Below, piece after piece: positions 31,448 to 40,101 of a stretch of DNA of 45,262 nt (position 1 is its first letter; every line of letters starts with the position of its first letter). The position numbers and the translations under genes are program-made. The notes beneath the pieces are model-generated. The model saw only the letters and a program-made list of their open reading frames with translations. It was not told where the DNA came from and ran no database searches. The stretch spans positions 1-45,262 of the forward strand of contig JANYLG010000189.1 in NCBI GenBank assembly GCA_025363775.1, given 5' to 3'. Source of the stretch: Acidobacteriota bacterium (lineage in GTDB: Bacteria; Acidobacteriota; Vicinamibacteria; Vicinamibacterales; Fen-181).

Positions 31448-33679
31448 ATGAAGAATCGACGCCACGCCCTGTGGACGCCACGCCTCGGCCTCGCGCTGCT
31501 GGCGGCTCTCGGCATCCTCGCAGCCACGATCGGCGCGCAGGACCGTCTCAAAACGATGCCGGGCTACGAGCAGTTCCAGAAGATGGGCAAGGAGGTGTCG
31601 GGCGCTATCAAGCCGGGCACGCTCTTTGTCACCTGGAAGGACGCGGGCGCCGCCCTCGAGTATCAGAAAGGCAACACGATCTACCGGTACGACATCGCGA
31701 AGAAGGCGACGACCGAGGTGGGACCAGCGCCGAAGAATCCAGCCGGCGAGGGACAGCGGGGCCAGGAGCAGAGGCTGCCCGCCGCTCAGGGTGGAGCGCC
31801 CGAACGCGGCCGGCAGGTGGCGTCCACTACCTCGCCCGACGGGAAGCTCAAGGCCTTCCACCGAGATCGCAACCTCTGGCTCAGTAACGCCGCCGGCGGC
31901 GACGAGGTGGCGCTCACGACCGACGGGAACGAGAAGGACCGGATCAAATACGGCACGGCCAGCTGGGTGTACGGCGAGGAACTGGGCCAGACGACCGCGA
32001 TGTGGTGGTCGCCCGCCAGCAACAAGGTGGCCTACTTCAGGTTCGACGAAAAGCTGGTGGACGACTACTACCTGCAGTTGGACCAGACCAAGCTCTATGG
32101 CCGGATCGACACCGAGGCCTATCCAAAAGCAGGCCGCCCCAACCCGATCGTGGACCTGTTCGTGTACGACCCGGCAGCGAAGAAGTCGATCAAGGTTGAC
32201 GTGAGGGACGGCAAGCCGTTCGACAACGCGGTGGTCGGCCACTATGTCTATCGCGTCGCCTGGTCGCCTGACGGATCGGAACTCCTCTTCAACCGGACGA
32301 ACCGCCGCCAGAACATCCTGGAACTTGTCGCCGCCAATCCCTCGACGGGCGCATGCCGCGTCGTGATCCGCGAGGAATGGCCAACGGGCTGGATCCAGAA
32401 CAGCCCCGGCATGGTGTTCCTGAAGGACGGCAAGCGGTTCATCTGGGAATCGGAGCGCAACGGCTGGAAGAACTTCTACGTCTACGACCTTGCCGGCAAG
32501 CTGCTCTCCCCGCTGACCGCGCACTCGACGTTCGAGGTCGGATCGCTCATCAAGGTGGATGAGGACGCGAACGTGGTGTTCTACACGGCGCGCGACGGCG
32601 ACAACTACCTGAAGATGCAACTGCACCGCGTGAGTCTCGACGGCAAGGGGGATGTGCGCCTGACCGACCCCGCCTTCACCCACACGATCGGCAGTTGCAT
32701 GCCGCGGCCGGCAGGCGGAGGACGCGGCGGTCCTGGCGGCGCCGGCGCCGGCTCGTGCGGGATTGCCCCGGACAACACGCATTTCGTGGACGTCTCTCAG
32801 GCGCACAACATCCCGCCGGCTACGCGATTGATGGACACGGCGGGCAAGGTCGTGGCCGATCTGGCCTCCAGCGACATGGCGCGCTACGACGAGCTTGGCT
32901 TGAAGCGAGCCGAGATGTTCGCCTACAAGGCGGCGGACGGCAAAACCACACTGCGAGGGCTCATCAGCTTTCCCTCGAATTTCGACCCGGCGAAGAAGTA
33001 CCCGGCGCTCGTGGCGGTCTACGGCGGGCCCGCGTCGGCGAGCAACACCGCACGCGAGACCTTCGTGCCGCCCAACACCCTGACGGAGTACGGCTTCCTG
33101 GTGCTGAATCTGGACACCCGTGCGGCGCCCGGGATGGGCAAGCGGACGCTCGACTCGATCTACCTGAAGCTCGGGCAGGTCGAGATGGACGACATGGCCG
33201 AGGGAGTGAAGGCGCTGTGGAGCCGGCCCTACTTCGACAAGGAGCGGGTTGGGATCTACGGCACGTCGTACGGCGGCTACTCCTCGCTGATGTGCGTCAT
33301 GCGGCATCCGGAGGTTTTCCGCGCCGGCTCCGCCTCGTCGCCGCCGACGGCCTGGTACCACTACGACACCATCTACACCGAGCGCTACATGTGGATCCCG
33401 GAGGAGAACAAGGACGGCTACGAGGCGGGCAGCGCGATGACCTACGCCGAGAAGCTGAACGGCCGGCTCTTGATCTACTACGGCACGGCGGACAACAACG
33501 TGCACCCGACCAACTCGATGCAACTGATCGCGGCGTTGCGCAAGGCGGGCAAGAGCTTCGAGGTGCAGGTTGGCCCCGATGCCGGACACTCCGGCGTCTC
33601 GACCGACCGGATGATGGAGTTCTTCATCGAGAACATGGTGATCAACAAGCCGGCGCCGTTCGCCGACACGAAACACTAA
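31448..33679 (+). CDS. Secreted S9-family (dipeptidyl-peptidase IV-like) serine peptidase
   Basis: The 743-residue protein begins at the ATG at 31448 with a Sec signal (hydrophobic residues 11-25, cleaved near GAQ). An N-terminal beta-propeller (about 80-490) is followed by the alpha/beta-hydrolase domain, with catalytic S607 in GTSYGGY, D682 in 'GTADNNVHPTNS' and H714 in 'DAGHSGV'. This is the DPP-IV branch of prolyl oligopeptidases, which removes X-Pro or X-Ala dipeptides from peptide N-termini. A Gly-rich loop (GGGRGGPGGAGAG, about residue 422-434) interrupts the propeller. The gene is divergent from the second FadR regulator and upstream of gamma-glutamyltransferase and amidase genes, all secreted, suggesting extracellular peptide salvage. 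Confidence 0.92.
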   Translation: MKNRRHALWTPRLGLALLAALGILAATIGAQDRLKTMPGYEQFQKMGKEVSGAIKPGTLFVTWKDAGAALEYQKGNTIYRYDIAKKATTEVGPAPKNPAGEGQRGQEQRLPAAQGGAPERGRQVASTTSPDGKLKAFHRDRNLWLSNAAGGDEVALTTDGNEKDRIKYGTASWVYGEELGQTTAMWWSPASNKVAYFRFDEKLVDDYYLQLDQTKLYGRIDTEAYPKAGRPNPIVDLFVYDPAAKKSIKVDVRDGKPFDNAVVGHYVYRVAWSPDGSELLFNRTNRRQNILELVAANPSTGACRVVIREEWPTGWIQNSPGMVFLKDGKRFIWESERNGWKNFYVYDLAGKLLSPLTAHSTFEVGSLIKVDEDANVVFYTARDGDNYLKMQLHRVSLDGKGDVRLTDPAFTHTIGSCMPRPAGGGRGGPGGAGAGSCGIAPDNTHFVDVSQAHNIPPATRLMDTAGKVVADLASSDMARYDELGLKRAEMFAYKAADGKTTLRGLISFPSNFDPAKKYPALVAVYGGPASASNTARETFVPPNTLTEYGFLVLNLDTRAAPGMGKRTLDSIYLKLGQVEMDDMAEGVKALWSRPYFDKERVGIYGTSYGGYSSLMCVMRHPEVFRAGSASSPPTAWYHYDTIYTERYMWIPEENKDGYEAGSAMTYAEKLNGRLLIYYGTADNNVHPTNSMQLIAALRKAGKSFEVQVGPDAGHSGVSTDRMMEFFIENMVINKPAPFADTKH

Positions 33680-33694
33680 TCGCATCTGATGTTC

Positions 33695-33792
33695 GGCTCG
33701 CGGCTCGTGGCTCGTGGCTCGTGGCTCGCGGCTCGTGGCTCGTGGCTCGCGGCTCGTGGCTCGTGGCTCGCGGCTCGTGGCTCGCGGCTCGC
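33695..33792. repeat. Tandem GGCTCGY heptamer repeat, 14 copies
   Basis: Fourteen uninterrupted 7-base units GGCTCGT or GGCTCGC run from 33695 to 33792. The T/C variants follow a T-T-C order for most of the array, giving a 21-base higher-order period. The tract starts 16 bases after the S9 peptidase stop and ends about 115 bases before the gamma-glutamyltransferase start. It is not inside either gene. Similar heptamer arrays are known as STRR elements in cyanobacteria; slippage during replication would make its length variable. Confidence 0.9.
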
Positions 33793-33907
33793 GGCCCACC
33801 ATCGGCTCCCCATGCGGCGAGTGCTATGCTGTCCTGCGCCCTCCGGCACCATCGGAGGTGACGCGATTGGGCGCCGCGTGTCGCGCCCACCTGGTCGGAG
33901 ACGCCTG

Positions 33908-35674
33908 ATGCACAGTTCAGTGACCGGACTTATTCGCCCCGCTCTTCTTCTCGCACTGCTGACGGCTGGCGCAGCGCTGTATTCCGGCGCCGTGCAGGCG
34001 CCCACCCAGGCGCCAGTCCGGCCCGCCAATGCCGAACTGGCCACGTTTCCATCCGAGTGGACGTATCAGCCAGGCGCCAAGGCGCCGACGGCCGATCACG
34101 GGATGGTCGTGTCGAACTGCGCACTCGCCACCGAGGCGGGCGTCGAGATCCTGAAGGCGGGCGGGAACGCGGTGGACGCGGCCGTGGCGGTCGGCTTCGC
34201 GCTTGCCGTCGCCTATCCTGAGGCTGGCAACATCGGCGGCGGCGGGTACGGCGTCGTCCGGCTGGTCAACAAACAGACGACCGCGATCGATTTCCGCGAG
34301 ACGGCCCCGGCCAGCGCGTCGCGCAACATGTTCGTGAACGCGAACGGCAAGGTGACCGACCAGAGCCTGATCGGCCACCGGGCGTCGGGGGTGCCGGGGA
34401 GCGTGGCCGGCCTGCTCGCGCTTCTCGACAAGCATGGCACGCTGCCCCGCGCGAAGGTGATGGCGCATGCCATCCGGCTGGCCCGGGACGGCTTCCCCGT
34501 CGATGCCATCTTCCGCGCCTCGATCGCGCAGAACGCCGATCTCATCAAGAAGTTTGCCGGGCGCTCGCTGTTCCTGCCCGACGGCCGGCCGCCGGCCATC
34601 GGCAGCCCGTTCGTGCAGGCCGACCTCGCCCATACCCTTCAGCGGATCGCGGACCAGGGGCCGGACGGCTTCTACCGTGGCCCCGTGGCCGGCGCCGTTG
34701 TGGCCGAGATGCAGCAAGGCGGCGGCACGATCACGGCGGCGGATCTCGCATCGTACGCGCCTGCGTGGCGCACACCGCTCGTCGGCAGCTACCGCGGCCA
34801 CGAGTTGGTCGCAATGCCCCCCTCCTCGTCGGGCGGCATCACCGTGCTCGAAACACTCAACATCCTCGAGGCCTGGCACGACCTGCCACCGTGGAACAGC
34901 CCACGCGCGCTGCACCGGCTCGCCAGCGCGTTCCAGCGCGCCTTCGTCGATCGGAATGGCACGCTCGGCGATCCGGCCTTCGTCCAGATGCCGCTCGATC
35001 GGTTGATGAGCAAGGACTACGCACGGTCGCTGCAGGCACAGATCGTGGACGGAAAGGCGACGCCCACCTCGACCCTGCCGCCGGCGGCCCGCGAAGGCAC
35101 CGACACCACTCACTACTGCGTCGTCGACCGCGCGGGGAACGCGGTCGCGATCACGACGACGGACAACAGCCTCTACGGCTCCGGCGTCTGGGTGCCGGGC
35201 GCGGGGTTCTTCCTCAACAACGAGATGGACGATTTCGCGGTGCAGCCGGGCACGCCAAACCAGTTCGGCCTCGTCCAGGGAGAAGCCAACGCGGTGGCGG
35301 CCGGCAAGCGGATGCTGTCGGCCATGGCGCCGACCATCGTGATCGACCCGGCTGGCAAGGTCCTGATGGTGATCGGGGGCCGCGGCGGGCCACGGATCAT
35401 CACGGCCGTCGTCCAAGCCATTGTGAACGTCATCGACTACCGCATGCCGCTGGCCGACGCGGTTGGTGCGCCCCGCATCCACGAGCAGGCGATTCCTGAT
35501 CTGCTCGAGTACGAAAAGGGTGGCGTGCCAGCCGACGTCGTCGCGGCTCTCGGCGCCATGGGATACAAGATGCAGCCCGGGGCAACGGGTTCGCTCACCG
35601 CGCTCAAACGCACCGCGACCGGCTGGGAAGGACTGTTCGACCCGCGCAAGCACGGGCGGGCCGCAGGCTACTGA
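33908..35674 (+). CDS. ggt: Gamma-glutamyltransferase
   Basis: The 588-residue precursor starts at the ATG at 33908 (GGAG seven bases upstream) with a signal peptide (hydrophobic residues about 9-26). It belongs to the Ntn-hydrolase GGT family: 'ATEAGVEILKAGGNAVDAAVA' (seen in parts), 'GNIGGGGYGVV', 'DFRETAPASA' and the lid-type 'PPSSSGGIT'. The autoprocessing and catalytic threonine is T400 in 'DTTHYCVVD', dividing a large subunit (about 1-399) from a small subunit (400-588). The oxyanion-type GGRGGPRI block lies near residue 494. It cleaves gamma-glutamyl bonds of glutathione and related peptides in the periplasm. It lies between an S9 peptidase and an amidase on the same strand. Confidence 0.93.
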   Translation: MHSSVTGLIRPALLLALLTAGAALYSGAVQAPTQAPVRPANAELATFPSEWTYQPGAKAPTADHGMVVSNCALATEAGVEILKAGGNAVDAAVAVGFALAVAYPEAGNIGGGGYGVVRLVNKQTTAIDFRETAPASASRNMFVNANGKVTDQSLIGHRASGVPGSVAGLLALLDKHGTLPRAKVMAHAIRLARDGFPVDAIFRASIAQNADLIKKFAGRSLFLPDGRPPAIGSPFVQADLAHTLQRIADQGPDGFYRGPVAGAVVAEMQQGGGTITAADLASYAPAWRTPLVGSYRGHELVAMPPSSSGGITVLETLNILEAWHDLPPWNSPRALHRLASAFQRAFVDRNGTLGDPAFVQMPLDRLMSKDYARSLQAQIVDGKATPTSTLPPAAREGTDTTHYCVVDRAGNAVAITTTDNSLYGSGVWVPGAGFFLNNEMDDFAVQPGTPNQFGLVQGEANAVAAGKRMLSAMAPTIVIDPAGKVLMVIGGRGGPRIITAVVQAIVNVIDYRMPLADAVGAPRIHEQAIPDLLEYEKGGVPADVVAALGAMGYKMQPGATGSLTALKRTATGWEGLFDPRKHGRAAGY

Positions 35675-35708
35675 CCTCCAACACGTTGCTGATCCGAAGG
35701 ACTGCCGC

Positions 35709-37454
35709 ATGCCCCGAACTCCATCGTCGCGCGATCAGTGCCGCACGACCGGACGCCGCTCGTTCCTGAAGACGATTCCAACCGCGATGGCGGCCGGTCT
35801 GGCCGCCTCTCGGGCCGACGCGCAGACTTCCTCGCCTGCCACCGTCGCGATCGACATCGCTGCCCTCAAGGGCGCCGAGCAGGTTGTGGGCGTACAGTTT
35901 CCTGACGCCGAAGAGGCGCAGGCCCTGCCCAACGTCCGCACCAACCGCGGCCACATCGAGGCACTTCGCAACGTTCCCATCGGGACCGATGTCGAGCCTG
36001 CCTTCAGCTTCCGCCCGACGCGACTGAAGCTGGACGAGAGAACGACCGCGCGCGCTTCGCGCAGCATCCCGCGCACCCCTCGGGAAGCGCTGCCCACCTC
36101 GCCCGATGAACTGGCATTCCTCCCCGCTGTTGAACTCGCGGCGTTCATCCGAATCGGGAAGCTGACATCGGTGGATCTGACCCGGATCTACCTCGATCGC
36201 CTGAGGCGGTTCGGACCGAAGCTGGAGTGCGTCATCACTCTCACCGAGGACCTGGCGCTGGAACAGGCAGAAGAGGCCGACCGCGAGATCAAGGCAGGCC
36301 GATATCGCGGGCCGCTCCATGGAATGCCGTGGGGCGTCAAAGATCTGTTTGCCACCAGAGGCATCCGGACCACGTGGGGCGCCAAGCCATACGCACAACA
36401 GGTATTCGATTTCGACGCGACCGCGGTGGAGCGGATGCACGCGGCGGGTGCGGTGCTCGTGGCCAAGCTGACCACCGGCGAGCTGGCGATTGACGACGTG
36501 TGGTTCGGAGGCCAGACGCGAAACCCCTGGAATCTTGCGCATGGCTCGGGCGGGTCGTCTGCGGGCCCGGCATCGGCAGCAGCGGCCGGTCTGGTGGGCG
36601 TCGCGGTTGGCACTGAAACGGGTGGGTCGATCATGGACCCGGCCAGCAAGTGCGGCGTCGTCGGCCTTCGGCCTACCTACGGGCGTATCAGCCGTCACGG
36701 GGCCATGACGCTGCGCTGGACGATGGACAAGGTGGGGACGATCTGCCGGACGGTTGAGGATTGCGCGACCGTCTTCGACGCACTGCGGGGCCCGGATGGC
36801 AAGGACGACACCGTGGTGGACGCACCCCACGTGCTCGACGAGCACGCGGGACTCGCCGGCATGCGCGTCGGCTATATCGAGCGCGAGTTCCGCCAGCCGT
36901 CAGAAGACGCGAGCGCGGACGAGAAGAAGCAGTGGCCGGCGTATCAGCGCCTGCTGGACGATGCGCTGGATCTGTTTCGCAAGGCCGGCGTGGTCCTCCA
37001 GCCGATCGCCCTCCCGGATCTGCCCGCCCGGTCCATCTACGCCCTGCTCAACGCCGAAGCCGGCGCGGCATTCGACGACCTCGTGCGCGCGGGCGGCCAT
37101 AACGATCTAGCCGGGAAGCACCCGGGCGGGCGCGCCAACCAGTTGCGGGCGACCCGGTTCATTCCGGCCGTCGACTACATCCGCGCGCAACGAGTCCGGA
37201 CGCTCCTCGCACAACAGATGAACGCGCTGATGGCGACCTGCGACGTGTTTCTCGCGCCATCCGACAGCGCGAGTGTCGCGGTGTCCAACCTCACCGGACA
37301 CCCGGCGCTCACGCTGAATGCCGGGTTCGTCGAGGGGATGCCGCGTGGGCTGATGATTACCGGACGCCTCTACGATGAGGCCACGGTGCTGCGCGTGGGG
37401 ATGGCCTACCAGCGCGCGACCACCTGGCACGCGATGCACCCGCCGCTGGCCTGA
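35709..37454 (+). CDS. Amidase-signature family hydrolase, exported
   Basis: This 581-residue protein has a twin-arginine leader (GRRSFLKTIP) and an amidase-signature domain (about 135-575). The Ser-cisSer-Lys triad is K211 ('GMPWGVKDL'), S283 ('GSGGSSAGPASA') and S307 ('GTETGGSIMDPAS'). The 24-residue gap between S283 and S307 equals that of known amidases. It is related to GatA but lies far from gatB/gatC and is exported, so a role in hydrolysing amide substrates outside the cytoplasm is more likely than tRNA amidation. Residues 40-130 form an unrecognised N-terminal extension. It follows ggt by 34 bases with AAGGA seven bases before the ATG and may share its transcript. Confidence 0.88.
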   Translation: MPRTPSSRDQCRTTGRRSFLKTIPTAMAAGLAASRADAQTSSPATVAIDIAALKGAEQVVGVQFPDAEEAQALPNVRTNRGHIEALRNVPIGTDVEPAFSFRPTRLKLDERTTARASRSIPRTPREALPTSPDELAFLPAVELAAFIRIGKLTSVDLTRIYLDRLRRFGPKLECVITLTEDLALEQAEEADREIKAGRYRGPLHGMPWGVKDLFATRGIRTTWGAKPYAQQVFDFDATAVERMHAAGAVLVAKLTTGELAIDDVWFGGQTRNPWNLAHGSGGSSAGPASAAAAGLVGVAVGTETGGSIMDPASKCGVVGLRPTYGRISRHGAMTLRWTMDKVGTICRTVEDCATVFDALRGPDGKDDTVVDAPHVLDEHAGLAGMRVGYIEREFRQPSEDASADEKKQWPAYQRLLDDALDLFRKAGVVLQPIALPDLPARSIYALLNAEAGAAFDDLVRAGGHNDLAGKHPGGRANQLRATRFIPAVDYIRAQRVRTLLAQQMNALMATCDVFLAPSDSASVAVSNLTGHPALTLNAGFVEGMPRGLMITGRLYDEATVLRVGMAYQRATTWHAMHPPLA

Positions 37455-37782
37455 CACGCCCCCCGCCGACGTCTCGCACCGCGGTCGGGCCGAGCGGGGC
37501 GGTGGCCCCCCATGGGCATTAACCTAAGTCTTGACCCTTGGGGCGGCTGCGGAGTGGTCTTTCGACCATGCAGCCAGCCGCGAACGACGAGTGGCGTGCC
37601 ATTGAATCCCTGCTCCCGTCCGGGTGGAGAGAGGCGAACCGCGAGCAGCGGGTGTGGCGGCCGAACGGTGCCGTATCGATTGTGGCGAACAACTACTGGG
37701 GAACGGACACACGGTCGCGTCGGTAACCCGCAGTGGCGACAGCACTAAGCGCGTTTGTCGCCTTGGTCCTGGCAAACTCACG
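37455..37782. other. Intergenic stretch with a possible transposase remnant
   Basis: No intact gene is supported. A plus-strand frame at 37568-37726 (ATG start, 52 codons) begins 'DEWRAIESLLPSGWREANREQ', which resembles the first residues of IS4-type transposases, then loses similarity. If real, it is a short relic of an insertion sequence. No terminal inverted repeats were recognised. The rest lies between the amidase and egtD stops and shows no clear terminator. Confidence 0.3.
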
Positions 37783-38754
37783 CTAGACAGCGAGCCACAG
37801 GTTTTCGGCAAACGGCCACTCATCGTCCACCCACTGCGCCTCCGTGCGGAAGCCGCAAGAAACAGCCAGTTCCGCGATCTCCGCCTGGGTGTACTTATGG
37901 CTGCTCTCCGTCCAGATCGTCTCGCCCTCACCGAACGTCACGGCGAAGGCGCCTCGGCGGACATTCACGACCTGCCGCCTCTTCGACCGCAGATGCATCT
38001 CGATACTTCTGGCCGCGTCGTTGAACCGGGCGACATGTTCGAATTGGCGAAGATCGAAGTCGGCGTCCAGTTCCCTGTTGATCCGCCCCAGCAGGTTCAG
38101 GTTGAATGCCGCCGTCACGCCTAGCGGATCATCGTAAGCCTCCAGCATCCGCTCTCGCGGCTTCAAAAGATCGACGCCGAGCAGCAGCGAATCGCCGGGC
38201 GCCAGAACGCGTCGCACGTCGCTCAGAAAACGGGCATCCGCCCCCACATCGAAATTGCCGATCGTGCTGCCCAGGAACAGTACCAGCAGGCATACCCCAT
38301 CCGCCCGCAGCGCGGCGACCTCGCGCAGGCCGTCCAGGTACTCCCGCTCGACCCCGACGATGCTGACGCATTCGATATCGCCCAGTTCGGACTGGCAAGA
38401 CGCGAGCGCCGCTCGCGAGATTTCGATGGGGTAATAGGACACAGGCTCGCGCTCGCACAACGCGCTCAGAATCCAGCGCGTCTTCCTTCCGCTGCCGCTT
38501 CCGAGCTCGGACACCAGCGCCGGACTCGGCACATGTCTCACGATCTCCTGGGCATGCCGGCGGAGCAGCCGCTCATCCGCGCGAGTCAGCCCGTACTCTG
38601 GAAGCCGGCTGATCGCTTCGAATAGCGTGAATCCCAACGGATCGTACAGATACTTGGACGGAAGTACTTTCTGCCCCTCTTTGCACAGCCCCGCGCGTAC
38701 ATCCGAGGCGAACTGCACTCCGGAGTCGCGCGTCAGGTTCGCGGGTGCGGCCAT
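37783..38754 (-). CDS. egtD: L-histidine N-alpha-methyltransferase EgtD
   Basis: The 323-residue protein matches EgtD (about 320 residues), which trimethylates histidine to hercynine with SAM, the first step of ergothioneine synthesis. Blocks seen are 'LPSKYLYDPLGFTLFEAISRLPEYG' (in parts, substrate-side helix), the SAM loop 'ELGSGSGRKTRWIL', 'YYPIEISRAAL', 'LFLGSTIGNF', 'GVDLLKPRERMLEAYDD' and C-terminal 'TESSHKYTQAEIAELA'. I prefer the ATG at 38754, with GAGGAG nine bases upstream; the ATG at 38763 would leave no spacing. It is the last gene of a five-gene operon with an Opu-type ABC transporter and egtB. Confidence 0.93.
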   Translation of the reverse strand: MAAPANLTRDSGVQFASDVRAGLCKEGQKVLPSKYLYDPLGFTLFEAISRLPEYGLTRADERLLRRHAQEIVRHVPSPALVSELGSGSGRKTRWILSALCEREPVSYYPIEISRAALASCQSELGDIECVSIVGVEREYLDGLREVAALRADGVCLLVLFLGSTIGNFDVGADARFLSDVRRVLAPGDSLLLGVDLLKPRERMLEAYDDPLGVTAAFNLNLLGRINRELDADFDLRQFEHVARFNDAARSIEMHLRSKRRQVVNVRRGAFAVTFGEGETIWTESSHKYTQAEIAELAVSCGFRTEAQWVDDEWPFAENLWLAV

Positions 38755-38774
38755 CTCAAACATCTCCTCGAGTG

Positions 38775-40091
38775 CTAATCGCTCGCGCAGCGGAACCCCG
38801 CGTAGACGTATTGATAGTGGGGCTGAAACCAATTGCGGAAACTGCGGCGCAGCATGCAGGCGGCGGTTCGCACGCTGCCGCCTTTCAGAACGTAGTGCTT
38901 CCCATCGAAGAACTGGGCCGAGTACCCAGGGTAGCACCCGAAGGGTTGGAATCCGGGGAACGGCGCGAACTCTGTCGCGGTCCACTCCCATCCGTTCGCG
39001 AGCAACCCTACGACGCCGAACGCGCTCACGCCCAAGGCGCACGAACTCACAGGCGCCGGGTCCCAGGCAGCGGATGGTGGATACTGGCTGGAAATGACCG
39101 GCCGTTCGTCCCCCCACGGATATTCGCGTTCGTGGACTCCATGCGTGCCATACGCCGCCCTGTGCCACTGCGCCTCCGTCGGCAGGGACTTGCCCGTCCA
39201 ACGCGCGTACGCGCTCGCTTCCGCGTGGCTGGCATACACGGGCCAATCGAGCGGAAGGGATATCTCATCGAACATCGACCGGCATGCCCAGGCGCTGCCA
39301 CGCCGCACCCAGAAGACCGGATGCGAGATCCCCTGCGCGCCCTTCCACTCCCAGTCGGCCTCCGCCCAAAGCGAGCGGTCGTTGTAGCCTCCATCCTCGA
39401 TGAACCGGAGGAATTGCCCGTTGGTGACCTTGTGTTTGTCGATGGTGAATTCCTGGATATCGGTTGAGTAAGCCTCGAACTCGTTGTCCCAGCCGAACAC
39501 CTTGGAATCGCGGCGCAGCCCCAACGTCGCAGTACCCGCGGGAACGCGCACGCCCTCCGGCGCGACTGGACTCCCGTGAAACACGCGCGCCGTGGTCGCA
39601 CCCCTCTTCCGCTCGAACGGCATCTGATGAAACATGTAGGCGAGGGTCTCGGCGTGCATCAACCGGTGCTCGATAGCGACGTGGAGCAGTTGCCCTAACG
39701 CACCCTCATCGTCATTGGGCGCCGGCAGTGTCTCGAGCGCCTGGTTCAGAGCCTGCCGGACGCGGTCCCGATACTCGTCCACGTTCTGGAGTCGCGGCCA
39801 GTCGTGGGGCTGATCCGCCGGCAGACCCCCTCCCACCGGGTCGATGCCGAACGCGAAAAGGCGATCGAACTCGGGGTGAAGGCTCACGAGATCACAGGGA
39901 CCGCTGAGCAGGTTCCAATCGAATGCTTCCATGTGGCCGACATAGAAGACGATGCGGTGGCGCTCCGGAATGGGGCGGTCATACATCGCGTCGGGCCGGA
40001 CCATCCGAAAGAGCGCGTCCGTTTCCACTCGAGCCTCGAGGAGCCGTGACAGGAGCATCCGGCGGTCGTTCGTTGCAGCTTGTGTCGCCAT
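38775..40091 (-). CDS. egtB: Ergothioneine synthase EgtB (hercynine sulfoxide synthase)
   Basis: The 438-residue protein has an N-terminal DinB-like helical domain and a C-terminal formylglycine-generating-enzyme fold. The iron ligands expected in EgtB are present: H53 ('YVGHMEAFDWN') and the H-x3-H-x-E motif H142-H146-E148 ('EHRLMHAE'). The FGE part shows 'HKVTNGQFLRFIEDGGY', 'LPTEAQWHRAAYG', 'GLLANGWEWTATEF' and 'LKGGSVRTAACMLRRSFRNWF'. EgtB joins hercynine to a thiol (gamma-glutamylcysteine or cysteine) with oxygen. No egtA, egtC or egtE is nearby, so a cysteine-using two-gene pathway is plausible. The related selenoneine synthase SenA is less likely because senB and senC are absent. It sits 20 bases upstream of egtD and 10 bases after the transporter binding-protein gene. 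Confidence 0.9.
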   Translation of the reverse strand: MATQAATNDRRMLLSRLLEARVETDALFRMVRPDAMYDRPIPERHRIVFYVGHMEAFDWNLLSGPCDLVSLHPEFDRLFAFGIDPVGGGLPADQPHDWPRLQNVDEYRDRVRQALNQALETLPAPNDDEGALGQLLHVAIEHRLMHAETLAYMFHQMPFERKRGATTARVFHGSPVAPEGVRVPAGTATLGLRRDSKVFGWDNEFEAYSTDIQEFTIDKHKVTNGQFLRFIEDGGYNDRSLWAEADWEWKGAQGISHPVFWVRRGSAWACRSMFDEISLPLDWPVYASHAEASAYARWTGKSLPTEAQWHRAAYGTHGVHEREYPWGDERPVISSQYPPSAAWDPAPVSSCALGVSAFGVVGLLANGWEWTATEFAPFPGFQPFGCYPGYSAQFFDGKHYVLKGGSVRTAACMLRRSFRNWFQPHYQYVYAGFRCASD

Positions 40092-40101
40092 GGTGATTCA
40101 C

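Noticed and set aside
33695-33792. Possible CRISPR array
   Set aside because: The units are 7 bases long with no spacers, so this is a simple tandem repeat.
31292-33802. Minus-strand open frame of 836 codons with an Arg-Glu-Pro repeat at its start
   Set aside because: The repeat is the heptamer tract read in one frame, and the rest is antisense to the S9 peptidase.
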